The notes under the pieces were generated by a model. It did no database searches and was not told the origin of the DNA. It saw nothing but the letters and a program-made list of their open reading frames with translations. The position numbers were made by a program, and so were the translations under genes. A stretch of 64,000 nucleotides of DNA from Streptomyces hyaluromycini (lineage in GTDB: Bacteria > Actinomycetota > Actinomycetes > Streptomycetales > Streptomycetaceae): contig NZ_BCFL01000027.1 in NCBI RefSeq assembly GCF_002217755.1, forward strand, positions 294,739 through 358,738. The letters are read 5' to 3'. Positions within the stretch are counted from its first letter, which is position 1; each line of letters opens with the position of its first letter. Shown piece by piece: positions 51,126 through 59,685 of this stretch.

Positions 51126-51530
51126 TCAGTCGGGTGTGTTGACCATCGAGGCGGCCGCGTAGGCGAGGTAGTTCCAGAGCTGTTCGCGGTGCTCCTCGGA
51201 GAGACCGAGCTCGTCCACGGCCACCCGCATGTGCTGCAGCCAGGCGTCGTGCGCCGCCCGGTCCACGGTGAACGGCGCGTGCCGCATCCGCAGCCGCGGG
51301 TGGCCGCGGTTGTCGCTGTACGTCGTGGGTCCGCCCCAGTACTGCATGAGGAACAGGACGAGCCGCTCCTCGGCCGGTCCCAGGTCCTCCTCCGGGTACA
51401 TCGGCCGCAGGATCGGGTCCCCGGCGACGCCCTCGTAGAAACGGTGGACCAGTCGGCGGAAGGTCTCCTCCCCGCCGACCTGCTCGTAGAAGGTCTTCTC
51501 CTGAAGCGTGCCGCGCCGAATCTCTCTCAC
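51126..51530 (-). CDS. glbO: truncated hemoglobin, group II-like
   Basis: 134 residues. TFYEQVGGEETFRRLVHRFY opens a 2-on-2 globin. Visible landmarks are Tyr-containing helix B, VLFLMQYWGGPTTYSDNRG (Trp in the distal pocket), HPRLRMRHAPF with the proximal His, and a C-terminal helix. Such group II truncated hemoglobins bind O2 and NO and are common in actinobacteria. GTG 51530 is used; no strong ribosome site is seen, and an ATG 51538-51536 lies in another frame. It is convergent with the secreted-protein pseudogene. Confidence 0.85.
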   Translation of the reverse strand: MREIRRGTLQEKTFYEQVGGEETFRRLVHRFYEGVAGDPILRPMYPEEDLGPAEERLVLFLMQYWGGPTTYSDNRGHPRLRMRHAPFTVDRAAHDAWLQHMRVAVDELGLSEEHREQLWNYLAYAAASMVNTPD

Positions 51531-51609
51531 CCGTACATGGTCTCAGACAGGGTGACCCAGGACTCAAGGCTTAGGACCCGGGGCAGGGGCACGCGCCTAG
51601 GGTGGAGAC

Positions 51610-52581
51610 ATGGGCGCCTACGACAGCGGGACCGAGGGGCTCGCCGCCACGGCCCGGGCCGCGCTGGTGCGGGAGATCGAGGCCGAGGGGGTCTGGGCGG
51701 CGGAGCCGGTGTGGCGGGAGGCGTTCGCGGTGGTGCCCCGGCATCTGTTCGTGCCCTACTACTACGTCGCCGGGGCGCACGGCTATGAGCGCCGGTGGGG
51801 CGAGAGCCCGGATCCGGCGGCCCGGGAACGGTGGGTGCGCGGCGCCTACGAGGACGTACCGCTGGCCACCCGGCTGCGCGACGGCGAGCTGCTCTCCTCC
51901 AGCAGCCAGCCCTCGCTGATGGCGCGGATGCTGGTCGCCCTGCGGGTGGCCGACGGTGACCGGGTGCTGGAGATCGGTGCCGGCACCGGGTACAACGCGG
52001 CACTGCTGGCGCATCGGCTGGGCGACGACGACCTGGTCACCACCGTCGACGTGGAGCCGGAGATCAGCGAGTCCGCGCGGCGGCACCTGGCCGCGGCGGG
52101 GTACCGGCCGGCCGTGGTCACGGGGGACGGGGCGCGGGGGCTGCCGGAACGGGCGCCGTACGACCGGATCATTGCGACGTGTGCGCTGCCGAGCGTGCCG
52201 CGCGCGTGGGTGGCGCAGTGCGGGGAGGGGGCGCGGATTCTCACGCCGGTGGCCACGGGGTTGCTGGCCCTGACCGTGCGGGGCGGGTGCGCCGAGGGGA
52301 GGTTCCTGCCGTCGGGGGCGTTCTTCGTGCCGTTGCGGGGCGTGGCGAGGGCGCGGGCGGGAGACATGGGTGAGGTGCCGCCACGGGCTCGGGAGGACGA
52401 GCTGTTCCAGTTCCTGGCGGAGCTGACCCAGGGGGTGCTCAGTCCGCGGGAGGCCTACGAGGTGTGGGTGCGGGAGGGGAGGCCGGGGCGGGAGCGGTTC
52501 GGGGTGAGCGTCGGGAAAGACGGGGAGTGGGTGTGGCTGGACGACCGGGAGGGGCCGTTTGTCTGGCCGCTCCCGGTCTGA
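51610..52581 (+). CDS. SAM-dependent methyltransferase, PCMT-like
   Basis: 323 residues. The protein-L-isoaspartate methyltransferase-like order is clear: an N-terminal helix (EPVWREAFAVVPRHLFVPYY), then SSSSQPSLMARMLVALRVAD, SAM motif I VLEIGAGTGYNAALLAHRLG near 120, the acidic VTTVDVEPEISESARRHL, and YDRIIATCALPSVPRAWVAQ. An extra 90 residues at the end are not typical of PCMT and may make it a different substrate type. ATG 51610 is used. It stands alone and is convergent with the FHA gene. It may repair damaged aspartate or act on another carboxylate. Confidence 0.8.
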   Translation: MGAYDSGTEGLAATARAALVREIEAEGVWAAEPVWREAFAVVPRHLFVPYYYVAGAHGYERRWGESPDPAARERWVRGAYEDVPLATRLRDGELLSSSSQPSLMARMLVALRVADGDRVLEIGAGTGYNAALLAHRLGDDDLVTTVDVEPEISESARRHLAAAGYRPAVVTGDGARGLPERAPYDRIIATCALPSVPRAWVAQCGEGARILTPVATGLLALTVRGGCAEGRFLPSGAFFVPLRGVARARAGDMGEVPPRAREDELFQFLAELTQGVLSPREAYEVWVREGRPGRERFGVSVGKDGEWVWLDDREGPFVWPLPV

Positions 52582-52656
52582 GCACGGTTCTTCGGCTGCG
52601 GGCCGGTGGAGGCTGGCCGCGCCCACGCGGCGGCAGCCGCAAATTCAACACAGCCC

Positions 52657-52677
52657 CGCGCCCCTAAAAGGGGCGCG
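52657..52677. terminator. strong hairpin of the dispersed Streptomyces type
   Basis: CGCGCCCC-TAAAA-GGGGCGCG is a perfect 8-bp stem-loop between convergent genes (52581 + and 52685 -). It is preceded by GCAGCCGCAAATTCAACACA, a sequence I remember as typical of dispersed intergenic repeats in Streptomyces. It acts probably as a bidirectional terminator. Confidence 0.6.
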
Positions 52678-52684
52678 CTGCAGC

Positions 52685-54268
52685 TCAGCCCCGCCTGACA
52701 GTGATCGTCGTCCAGGCCCCGACGTGCACCCGGTCCCCGTCCTGCAGCGGTACCGGGACGAAGGGCTGGATCGGCTCCTCGCCGCCGTTGACCGTGGTCC
52801 CGTTCGTCGAGTTCTGGTCGACGACCGCCCAGCTGCCGTCGGGCTGCTGGACCAGGACCGCGTGCTGGTGCGAGACGCCCGGGTCCTCCGGCGGCACCGA
52901 CAGGTCGATGTCGGGGGTGTCGCCGGTGGAGTGCCGGCGGCGGCCGATGGTGACCTGGTTGCCGGTGAGCGTGCGCTGCTGCTCCGGGGAGTACGCGGGC
53001 AGGTTGAGGCCGGCCGCCTCGGGGCCCGAGCGCTGCATCATCGCCATGAAGTACTCGCGGTCCGGGCCGATCGTCGCCATCCAGGTCGCCGGGCCCTGCG
53101 GGGCCTGCGGGAAGGCGGGGCCGGGCGGGGCCTGGGTGGCGCCGGGCTGCGGGTAGCCGTAGCCGCCCGGACGGGCGGGCGCGCCGGGGCCCGCGGCCGG
53201 TCCCGGCGGGGAGATCACCCAGTCGTCGTCACCGCCGCCGAAGGACGGGCCGCCGGCCGGCGGCCTGGTCTCCTGCGGGAAGCCGGGCGGCGCGGGCGGG
53301 GCCGACTGCTGGAACGCTCCGGGAGCGCCACCGGGGCCGCCGGGCGGCGGCGGAACCGGCGGCCGGGACGGGTCCGCGCCACCGAAGGGCCCGGCGGGGC
53401 CGCCGGAGGGGTCGCGGGTGAAGGGGCCGGAGGCCTGGCCGGGGCCGGGAGGGGCACCGAACGCAGACGGACCGCCGGCGTTCTGGCCCGGGGCGCCGCC
53501 GTAGGGCGGGGGCGGCGCCGAGGGGCCGCGCTCGCCGCCGAAGGGCGGGGGACCGGACTGGCCCCGGTCGCCGCCGCCGAAGGCGGGCGGACCCGACTGA
53601 CCGCGATCGCCGCCGAAGGCCGGAGGACCGGACTGGCCCCGGTCGCCGCCGCCGAAGGCCGGAGGGCCGGACTGGCCGCGGTCGGCGCCGAACCCCTGCT
53701 GACCAGGCGGGCCCGACGGGCCGGGCGGCTGGCCGCGGTCGCCGCCGAACGCCGACGGGCCGCCGCCGCGCTCGCCCGCGAACGGCGTCGGGCCCGAGGG
53801 CTCGCTGCCGAAGGACGGGATCGGCTCGGCCGGACGGTTCATCTGCGAGGGGCGCGAGCCCTGGTACTCGTACGAGTCGCCGCCGCCGAACGTCGGCGGG
53901 GCCGGCGGCCGGAAGGTGGGCGCGGCCGGACCGGGACCGCCCGCCGGCGGGCGCGGGGCGGCCGGGGTGTACGAGGTGGCCGTGTTGGTCAGGAAGTTCC
54001 AGCGGCACTCCTCGCAGAACGGCGCACCGCCCTCACGGGGCGTACGGCACTGCGGGCAGAGCTCCGGCTCGTGTGCGTTCGGCACCGCGGACAGATGGCG
54101 GCCGCCGCCCATCGGGCCACCGGCCGGGGCGCCGGGCGCGGGCGGCGGGAAGCCGTAGCCGCCGGCGGTCGGCGGGGGCGGCGGAGGTACGGCACCGGCC
54201 ATGCGGTGACCGCACACCTCGCACCAGTCGTCGGAACCCGACTGGTGTCCGTTCGGGCAGGTCGGCAT
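52685..54268 (-). CDS. FHA-domain protein with zinc ribbon and Pro/Gly-rich linker
   Basis: 527 residues. A zinc ribbon at 4-21 (CPNGHQSGSDDWCEVCG) and a second CPQCRTPREGGAPFCEEC near 75-95 precede a very long Gly/Pro/Ala linker with repeats (RGQSGPPAFGGGDRGQSGPP). The C-terminal FHA domain (about 430-525) has ITIGRRR-type strand (QVTIGRRRHSTGDTPDIDLS), SHQHAVLV, and NSTNGTTVNG, the phospho-Thr binding loop. FHA domains read Ser/Thr phosphorylation, so it is likely a substrate or adaptor of the PknG kinase three genes upstream. It is the last gene of the operon. Confidence 0.9.
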   Translation of the reverse strand: MPTCPNGHQSGSDDWCEVCGHRMAGAVPPPPPPTAGGYGFPPPAPGAPAGGPMGGGRHLSAVPNAHEPELCPQCRTPREGGAPFCEECRWNFLTNTATSYTPAAPRPPAGGPGPAAPTFRPPAPPTFGGGDSYEYQGSRPSQMNRPAEPIPSFGSEPSGPTPFAGERGGGPSAFGGDRGQPPGPSGPPGQQGFGADRGQSGPPAFGGGDRGQSGPPAFGGDRGQSGPPAFGGGDRGQSGPPPFGGERGPSAPPPPYGGAPGQNAGGPSAFGAPPGPGQASGPFTRDPSGGPAGPFGGADPSRPPVPPPPGGPGGAPGAFQQSAPPAPPGFPQETRPPAGGPSFGGGDDDWVISPPGPAAGPGAPARPGGYGYPQPGATQAPPGPAFPQAPQGPATWMATIGPDREYFMAMMQRSGPEAAGLNLPAYSPEQQRTLTGNQVTIGRRRHSTGDTPDIDLSVPPEDPGVSHQHAVLVQQPDGSWAVVDQNSTNGTTVNGGEEPIQPFVPVPLQDGDRVHVGAWTTITVRRG

Positions 54269-54336
54269 GGCGGGCTTCCCTCTCTGTCAGGATCGTCCTG
54301 AGCCTGTCTGGGTGGTCCTGCGTGTGGACTGTCAGG

Positions 54337-55677
54337 TCACTTCTTTACACGAACAGTCTTTGTGGACCTTGTCTCGAGAGTCATCTCGTCGGCCTCCTCG
54401 ACCTTCGCCTTCAGTCGCACAGTACCTGTCGTGGCGTCGACCACGTCCACCACCTTCGCAAGCAGTTTCGCAGTATCCGCGTTCCCGGAAGCGCTTGCCA
54501 ACTGAACGGCCCGACCCAGTTTGGCCGTTGCCCCGTCCATATCGCCTGCTTTGCGAAGATCGAGACCCTGCTGGATGGCTTGTGCCAGTTCGGCCTGGCC
54601 GGTGTAGTGGGCGACTTGGGGGTTGATGGAGGTCGAGGCGACCATGTCGTCCGTCCACACCGCCCTGATCAGGCCCTGCGCGCCCAGGTTCTGGATGCTG
54701 CCGTCGGGCTGCGGGACGACCAACGACACCCGTGCGGCGAGCATTTCCCGGCCGAGCCCGGCCGTGGGGACCTCCACGCACACGTGGTAGTCACGCGACT
54801 CGTCGCCCCAGGAACCGGTCGGGTAGTCCCCGGCGCGCGGCCCCGCCTCGGTGCGCCGGTCGGTCAACGCCTCGACCGTGGGTGCCACTTGCTTGACGAA
54901 CTTGATGGTCGTGCCGACCGGGGTCCACAGCCGCAGCGCGACGTCCGCGACCTCCTTGCCCATCGCCGTCTCCATCATCTGCGTGAAGTCGGCGGCCAGG
55001 CCCGTGGGGTCGGCGACTATGTCGGCGGTGCCGAGCAGCGCGGAGGCGATGCCTGTGACTTCTTTCACTTCCCAGTCGGTGCCGACACCGCGCGCGTCAC
55101 AGGTGAACCGTCCGGCGCAGGAGTCCAGGGCGGCCCTGAGGTCCTCCGGCGCCTCGTGCTCGTTGCGGCCGTCGGTGAGCAGGATGCCGTGCCGGATGGT
55201 GATGTCCGCGGAGGAGAGGAGACGGTCGGCGAGCCGGAGCCAGGTTCCGATCGCCGTACCGCCGCCCGCGCTCAGCCTGCGCAGCGCCTGCTTGGCCTGC
55301 TCGCGCGAGGTGCGGTCGGCCACCGCGAGCCGGCCGCCGCCCGGGTAGACCTCCTTGGCGACGTGCGTGCCGCCGATCACCGCGAAGTGGGTGCCGTCGC
55401 GCAGGGTGTCGATCGCGGCCGCGGTGGCGTCCCTGGCGTTGCGCATCTTGGTGGGCGGGTAGTCCATCGAACCCGAGCAGTCGACCATGATCGCCACCCC
55501 GGCGGAGGGCCCCTGCCCGGGTGCGTACGAGGCCCCGACCGCGGTCCCGACGGTGCCGCCGCCGGTCGCCGTCACCGTGACGATCGCGTTGACCTCGCGG
55601 CCGCCCTCCGGCAGGTACTCGTTCTGGTACACGTCCACCGAGAACTGCGGCACGTTCGACTTCGAGAAATTGGCCAT
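54337..55677 (-). CDS. vWA-domain protein
   Basis: 446 residues. A von Willebrand A domain with a complete MIDAS start, DCSGSMD (Asp66, Ser68, Ser70), then the GGTAIGTWLRLADRLL Thr loop and LTDGRNE Asp. The C-terminal third is helical and TPR-like (ELAQAIQQGLDLRKAGDMDG). vWA domains bind metal and mediate protein contacts. Start ATG 55677 gives MANFSKSNVPQFSVDVYQNE; upstream in-frame codons lack a ribosome site. It follows the phosphatase by 127 bp and precedes FHA by 68 bp, all in one operon. Confidence 0.9.
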   Translation of the reverse strand: MANFSKSNVPQFSVDVYQNEYLPEGGREVNAIVTVTATGGGTVGTAVGASYAPGQGPSAGVAIMVDCSGSMDYPPTKMRNARDATAAAIDTLRDGTHFAVIGGTHVAKEVYPGGGRLAVADRTSREQAKQALRRLSAGGGTAIGTWLRLADRLLSSADITIRHGILLTDGRNEHEAPEDLRAALDSCAGRFTCDARGVGTDWEVKEVTGIASALLGTADIVADPTGLAADFTQMMETAMGKEVADVALRLWTPVGTTIKFVKQVAPTVEALTDRRTEAGPRAGDYPTGSWGDESRDYHVCVEVPTAGLGREMLAARVSLVVPQPDGSIQNLGAQGLIRAVWTDDMVASTSINPQVAHYTGQAELAQAIQQGLDLRKAGDMDGATAKLGRAVQLASASGNADTAKLLAKVVDVVDATTGTVRLKAKVEEADEMTLETRSTKTVRVKK

Positions 55678-55695
55678 GACTGCTCTGGTCCCCCT

Positions 55696-55714
55696 CCACC
55701 CCACGCGTGGTGGG
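55696..55714. promoter_or_regulatory. inverted repeat in the PP2C-vWA gap
   Basis: CCACGCGTGG (55701-55710) is a perfect 10-bp palindrome flanked by CCACC and TGGG, extending it imperfectly to about 18 bp. It lies in the only long gap (127 bp) of the operon. It might be an internal promoter operator or a processing hairpin. Confidence 0.3.
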
Positions 55715-55804
55715 TGCTGCTGACACTGTGCGGACCGGTCCCCTCCGGTCCGCCGATGCTTCCCTGTGCGTCTCTTCCCCGTTTGCGGCCGTTTTGCGGT
55801 GGCC

Positions 55805-57172
55805 TCAGGCGGATCCTGCCCCCTGTGGCGGTTCCGGGAACGGCAGCAGCGCCACTGTTACGTTGTCGTGGCCCCCGCCGTCCAGGGCGTGGCCGACCAG
55901 TACCCGGGCCGCGTGCAGCGGTCGTACGGCCGCGTCCGCGGGGACGATCTCGGACATCTCCTCGGCCGTCTCCGCGTAGTTCCACAGGCCGTCGCTGCAC
56001 ACCACCACCACACCGGGCCGGTCCGGCTTGAAGGAAGCGGTGTGCGGCTCCACCTCGTAGGCGTCCGCGCCGAGCCAGCCGGTGATCGCGTGGGCACGCT
56101 CGTCGGCGTACGCCTCCGCCTCGCTCATCAGGCCCGCGGCGACCATCTGCGCCGCCCAGGAGTCGTCCTCGGTGAGCCGGGCCGCCGGTGCGCCCCGGTC
56201 CACCGGCACCCAGTAGACGCGGCTGTCGCCCACCCAGCCGACCACCAGCAGGCCCGAGGCCACGATCGAGGCGACGATCGTGCACGCCGGGGCGTTCTGG
56301 TGCGGGGTGTGCTCACGGGCCGACGGGGGCTCCTCCGCGAGGGCGTTGACCGCCTGGGAGGCCGCGACGATCGCGTCGTGCAGCGCCTGCTGCGGATGGG
56401 TGCCCTGCTGCAGCGCGGCCAGCAGCGCCTCGATCGCGGCCCGGGAGGCGGCCATGGACGCCTCGTCGGGACGGGTCGCCGAGGAGACGCCGTCGCAGAC
56501 GACCGCCACCGAGGCCGGGGTGCCGTCGGGCAGCGCGGTGTGGCCGACGGCGAACGCGTCCTCGTTGCGGTGGTGGCGCAGCCCGCGGTCGCTGACGGCG
56601 GCCACCGGGCCCGCCTCCTGCTCCATGTGGTCGCGCTCGCGGGGCTGGGCGTGCCCGCAGTTCTCGCAGTAGCCGTCGTCGTCGACCCGGCCCGCACGGC
56701 AGGCCACGCAGACCTTCGGCAGCTCGGTGGTCTCGGCGGCGGAGGCGGCCACCCGCGGGTCCGGCGCCTGCAGCGGGTACTCGTCGGGCTCCGGCGGCCG
56801 GTCGAACCGCACCCCGGAGGCCGGCGACACCGGCGATCCGTGCGGGGGCGGCGATCCGTGCGGGGGCGGCGACGCCGGCGAACCGTGCGGCGACGCCGGC
56901 AGCTGCTTGCCGCCCGAGTCGGTGCCGGGCAGGTCGGTCGGCAGATGCGGTGCCGCGGGCGTTCCGGAGCTCTCCGGCTCGGGCGGGGGCCAGTCCACGC
57001 CCGAGGATCCCACACCGGCGGCGCCCATGGTGAGGGTCGGGTGGTCCTGCGGCGCGGCGGGTACGACCGACAGGTCGTACCCGCACGCACCGCAGAACAG
57101 GTCACCCGATTCGAGCGGCTCCGCGCAGCTCGGGCACTTCGCCGGTGCGGCCTGCTGGGGCATCTGCGACAT
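55805..57172 (-). CDS. PP2C-family Ser/Thr phosphatase with zinc ribbons
   Basis: 455 residues. An N-terminal zinc ribbon has cysteines 13, 16, 27 and 30; a Pro/Gly linker and a second ribbon (KVCVACRAGRVDDDGYCENC) follow. The PPM/PP2C core runs from about 190 to 450: DRGLRHHRNEDAF, VCDGVSSATRPDEAS, GWVGDSRVYW, VVVCSDGLWNYAETAEE, GGHDNVTVAL. These carry the acidic metal-binding residues. It should reverse PknG phosphorylation. ATG 57172 is used, with the kinase stop 4 bp upstream. It is the fifth gene of the operon. Confidence 0.9.
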   Translation of the reverse strand: MSQMPQQAAPAKCPSCAEPLESGDLFCGACGYDLSVVPAAPQDHPTLTMGAAGVGSSGVDWPPPEPESSGTPAAPHLPTDLPGTDSGGKQLPASPHGSPASPPPHGSPPPHGSPVSPASGVRFDRPPEPDEYPLQAPDPRVAASAAETTELPKVCVACRAGRVDDDGYCENCGHAQPRERDHMEQEAGPVAAVSDRGLRHHRNEDAFAVGHTALPDGTPASVAVVCDGVSSATRPDEASMAASRAAIEALLAALQQGTHPQQALHDAIVAASQAVNALAEEPPSAREHTPHQNAPACTIVASIVASGLLVVGWVGDSRVYWVPVDRGAPAARLTEDDSWAAQMVAAGLMSEAEAYADERAHAITGWLGADAYEVEPHTASFKPDRPGVVVVCSDGLWNYAETAEEMSEIVPADAAVRPLHAARVLVGHALDGGGHDNVTVALLPFPEPPQGAGSA

Positions 57173-57175
57173 CAA

Positions 57176-59683
57176 CTACACCCACGTCCGGGGGCGGTAA
57201 CGGTTGGCCCGTTCCACCAGGTCGATCCTCTCCTCACCGCCGGTCGCCAGTCTGGCCAGCGTGCGGTACGAGCGTTCCAGGCCGAAGCGGAGGCCCCGCT
57301 CGTCCAGACCGCTGCCGAGCAGCACCCGGCCGCCGACGGCGGGCTGGGAGTCCTGGCCCCCGGAGAGTATCCAGTCCAGCGCGCAGCCGAGGACTTCCGC
57401 CGACAACTGCTCACGCCGGGCCGGATCCAGACCGTATGCGTCCAGTCCCTCGATCTGCCCGGCGGCGGCCGTCAGATCGTCCAGGAACGGCGTGTCGTCG
57501 GCCGCCGCGGTCCGGTGCCGCAGCCGCGCCCGTACGGCCGCCACCCGGGCCGCCGTGTAGTGGATCGAGGCCTCCGGCACCGACTCCAGCGTCCGTACGG
57601 CACCCCGCCGGTCCCCGGCCGCCAACTGCACCCGGGCCAGGCCGAACGCGGAGCTGACGAAGCCCGGGTCGGTCGCCCACACCAGCCGGTAGTACTCGGC
57701 CGCGTTGTCCAGCTGGCCGAGCACCTCGGCGCACAGGCCGAGCGCCAGCTTCGGCGCGGTCTCGCCGGGGAAGGCGTCGTAGATCGCGTCGAAGGACAGC
57801 GCCGCGCCCTCGAAGTCGCCGGTGACCAGGGCGGCCACGCCCCGGTACCAGACCACCCGCCAGTCGTCGGGCTGCTCGTCCTCCAGCCGGCCGAGGCTCA
57901 CCAGCGCGGCCTCGAAGTCGCCGTTCTCCAGCCGCGCGCGGATCTGCCGCAGCTCGGTCTCGACCGTCTGCGCCGGGACCGCGGCCAGCGCGCTGAGCAG
58001 GCTGACCTCGCCCACCAGCGAGGTCGACAGGCCCGCCAGGAAGCCGGCGTTCGGGTCGTTCTGGTCGACCAGCGGGACCGGCAGGGCGAGCGCGGCGGCC
58101 GGGGTGGCGATCGGCCTGACCAGCGCGGGGTCGGCCGGATCCGGGGCCGCTCCCGACGGGTCCAGCGCGAGCGTCCTGGAGGCCACCGCCCGCGCCCCCA
58201 GCCGGGACACGTCCCCGTCCAGCTTGGGGAACAGCTCGGTGTCCGTGACCTTCACCTCGGGCCCGAACAGCGTCGACAGCGCGGGCCGCGCGGTGCCGGA
58301 CTGCACCGACACGACCTCGCGCAGCACGCCGGTCAGCTGCTCGGCCATCTCCTGCGCGGAGGCGAACCGGCGCGCCGGGTCGGGGTCGGTGGCCCGGACC
58401 AGCAGCCGGTAGAACGACTCGTACTGCCGGAAGACCTCGATGTTGTCCGGGTCGGGCAGCGAGTCCACGAAGACGGTCGTGTAGCCCTGGAAGTCGAAGG
58501 TGAGGACGGCGAGGGTACGGCCGACCGTGTACAGGTCGGAGGCGACGGACGGGCCGACCTCGGCGACCTCGGGCGCCTGGTAGCCGACCGTGCCGTAGAT
58601 GGCCGACTCCTCGTCGTCCATCCTGCGCACCGCGCCCATGTCGATCAGCTTGAGCTGGTCCTCGGTCTGGATGGCGTTGTCGACCTTGAAGTCGCAGTAC
58701 AGGAGGTTGCGGCTGTGCAGGTGGCCGAGGGCCTCCAGGGCCTCGATGCCGTAGGCACAGGCCTGCTCCACCGGCAGCGGGTCCCGGCGGCCCTCCGGGG
58801 TACGGCGGTCGTTGGCGATCTCCTTGAGGGACTTGCCGCCGACGTACTCCATGACGATGTAGCCGTCGAGGGAGCCGGTGCGCTGGTCGAGGTGCTCGAC
58901 GAAGTTGTAGATCCGCACGATGTTGGCGTGCTCGATCTCCGCGAGGAACCGTCGCTCGGAGATCGCGGCGGCCATCGCGTCCTGGTCGCCGGTGTCCAGG
59001 AGGCCCTTGAGGACCACCCAGCGGTCGGCGACGGCCCGGTCCACGGCGAGGTAGATCCAGCCCAGGCCGCCGTGCGCGATGCAGCCCGCGACCTCGTACT
59101 GGCCGTGCACCACGTCGCCGCCCTTGAGCTTGGGCACGAACGAGTACGGGTTGCCGCACTTGGTGCAGAACCCCTCGGTCCGCCCCGGCCGCTCCCCGCG
59201 GGCCCGGCCCACCGGCGCCCCGCAGTCCGAGCGCGAGCAGAACCGCTTCCGCTCCGGCACCTCGGGGTTCTCCAGGACCATCTCGCGCGGGTCCGGCTTC
59301 GGCACCTGCGGCACCGTGACCAGACCGGCGCCCAGCCGGCTGCGCCCGGACGCGCTCGTCGACGAACCGGAGCTGCGCACCGACACCGAACGGCCCGTCG
59401 CATTGCCCGACAGGGACCGCGACAGCCGCCCGGAGACCGAGCGCCGCGACTTCGACGACTGCGACGACGTACGCGTGCTGCCGCGGCTGCTGGAGCGCGA
59501 ACTCCCGCTGTCCGTCGAGCCCTTGCCGCCGGCCGTGATCCCGGTGTGCGGCGACTCGACCATTCCGGTCGCCGAGACGACCGGCGCCAGACCGCAGGTG
59601 TCGCAGTACAGCTCACCGCCGCCCACGTCCTCGTACGACCCCTCGCAGCCCGGCCGCTGGCAGGCCTCTCCCGCCTGACTCAC
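57176..59683 (-). CDS. pknG: PknG-type Ser/Thr kinase with zinc ribbon and TPR domain
   Basis: 835 residues. The cysteine-rich N-terminus (CQRPGCEGSYEDVGGGELYC) and CSRSDCGAPVGRARG / FCTKCGNPYS form the rubredoxin-like redox module. A Ser/Arg-rich stretch lies between (SSRSSSRGSTRTSSQSSKSR). The kinase domain spans about 205-460: GCIAHGGLGWIYLAVD, VVLKGLL, catalytic CDFKVDNAIQ, KLIDMGAVRR, GTVGYQAPEV. C-terminal TPR repeats span about 590-830. The catalytic loop has Cys and lacks the RD Arg, normal for PknG. PknG regulates glutamate/2-oxoglutarate metabolism through FHA protein GarA. It is overlapped closely by its operon neighbours. Confidence 0.95.
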   Translation of the reverse strand: MSQAGEACQRPGCEGSYEDVGGGELYCDTCGLAPVVSATGMVESPHTGITAGGKGSTDSGSSRSSSRGSTRTSSQSSKSRRSVSGRLSRSLSGNATGRSVSVRSSGSSTSASGRSRLGAGLVTVPQVPKPDPREMVLENPEVPERKRFCSRSDCGAPVGRARGERPGRTEGFCTKCGNPYSFVPKLKGGDVVHGQYEVAGCIAHGGLGWIYLAVDRAVADRWVVLKGLLDTGDQDAMAAAISERRFLAEIEHANIVRIYNFVEHLDQRTGSLDGYIVMEYVGGKSLKEIANDRRTPEGRRDPLPVEQACAYGIEALEALGHLHSRNLLYCDFKVDNAIQTEDQLKLIDMGAVRRMDDEESAIYGTVGYQAPEVAEVGPSVASDLYTVGRTLAVLTFDFQGYTTVFVDSLPDPDNIEVFRQYESFYRLLVRATDPDPARRFASAQEMAEQLTGVLREVVSVQSGTARPALSTLFGPEVKVTDTELFPKLDGDVSRLGARAVASRTLALDPSGAAPDPADPALVRPIATPAAALALPVPLVDQNDPNAGFLAGLSTSLVGEVSLLSALAAVPAQTVETELRQIRARLENGDFEAALVSLGRLEDEQPDDWRVVWYRGVAALVTGDFEGAALSFDAIYDAFPGETAPKLALGLCAEVLGQLDNAAEYYRLVWATDPGFVSSAFGLARVQLAAGDRRGAVRTLESVPEASIHYTAARVAAVRARLRHRTAAADDTPFLDDLTAAAGQIEGLDAYGLDPARREQLSAEVLGCALDWILSGGQDSQPAVGGRVLLGSGLDERGLRFGLERSYRTLARLATGGEERIDLVERANRYRPRTWV

Positions 59684-59685
59684 GA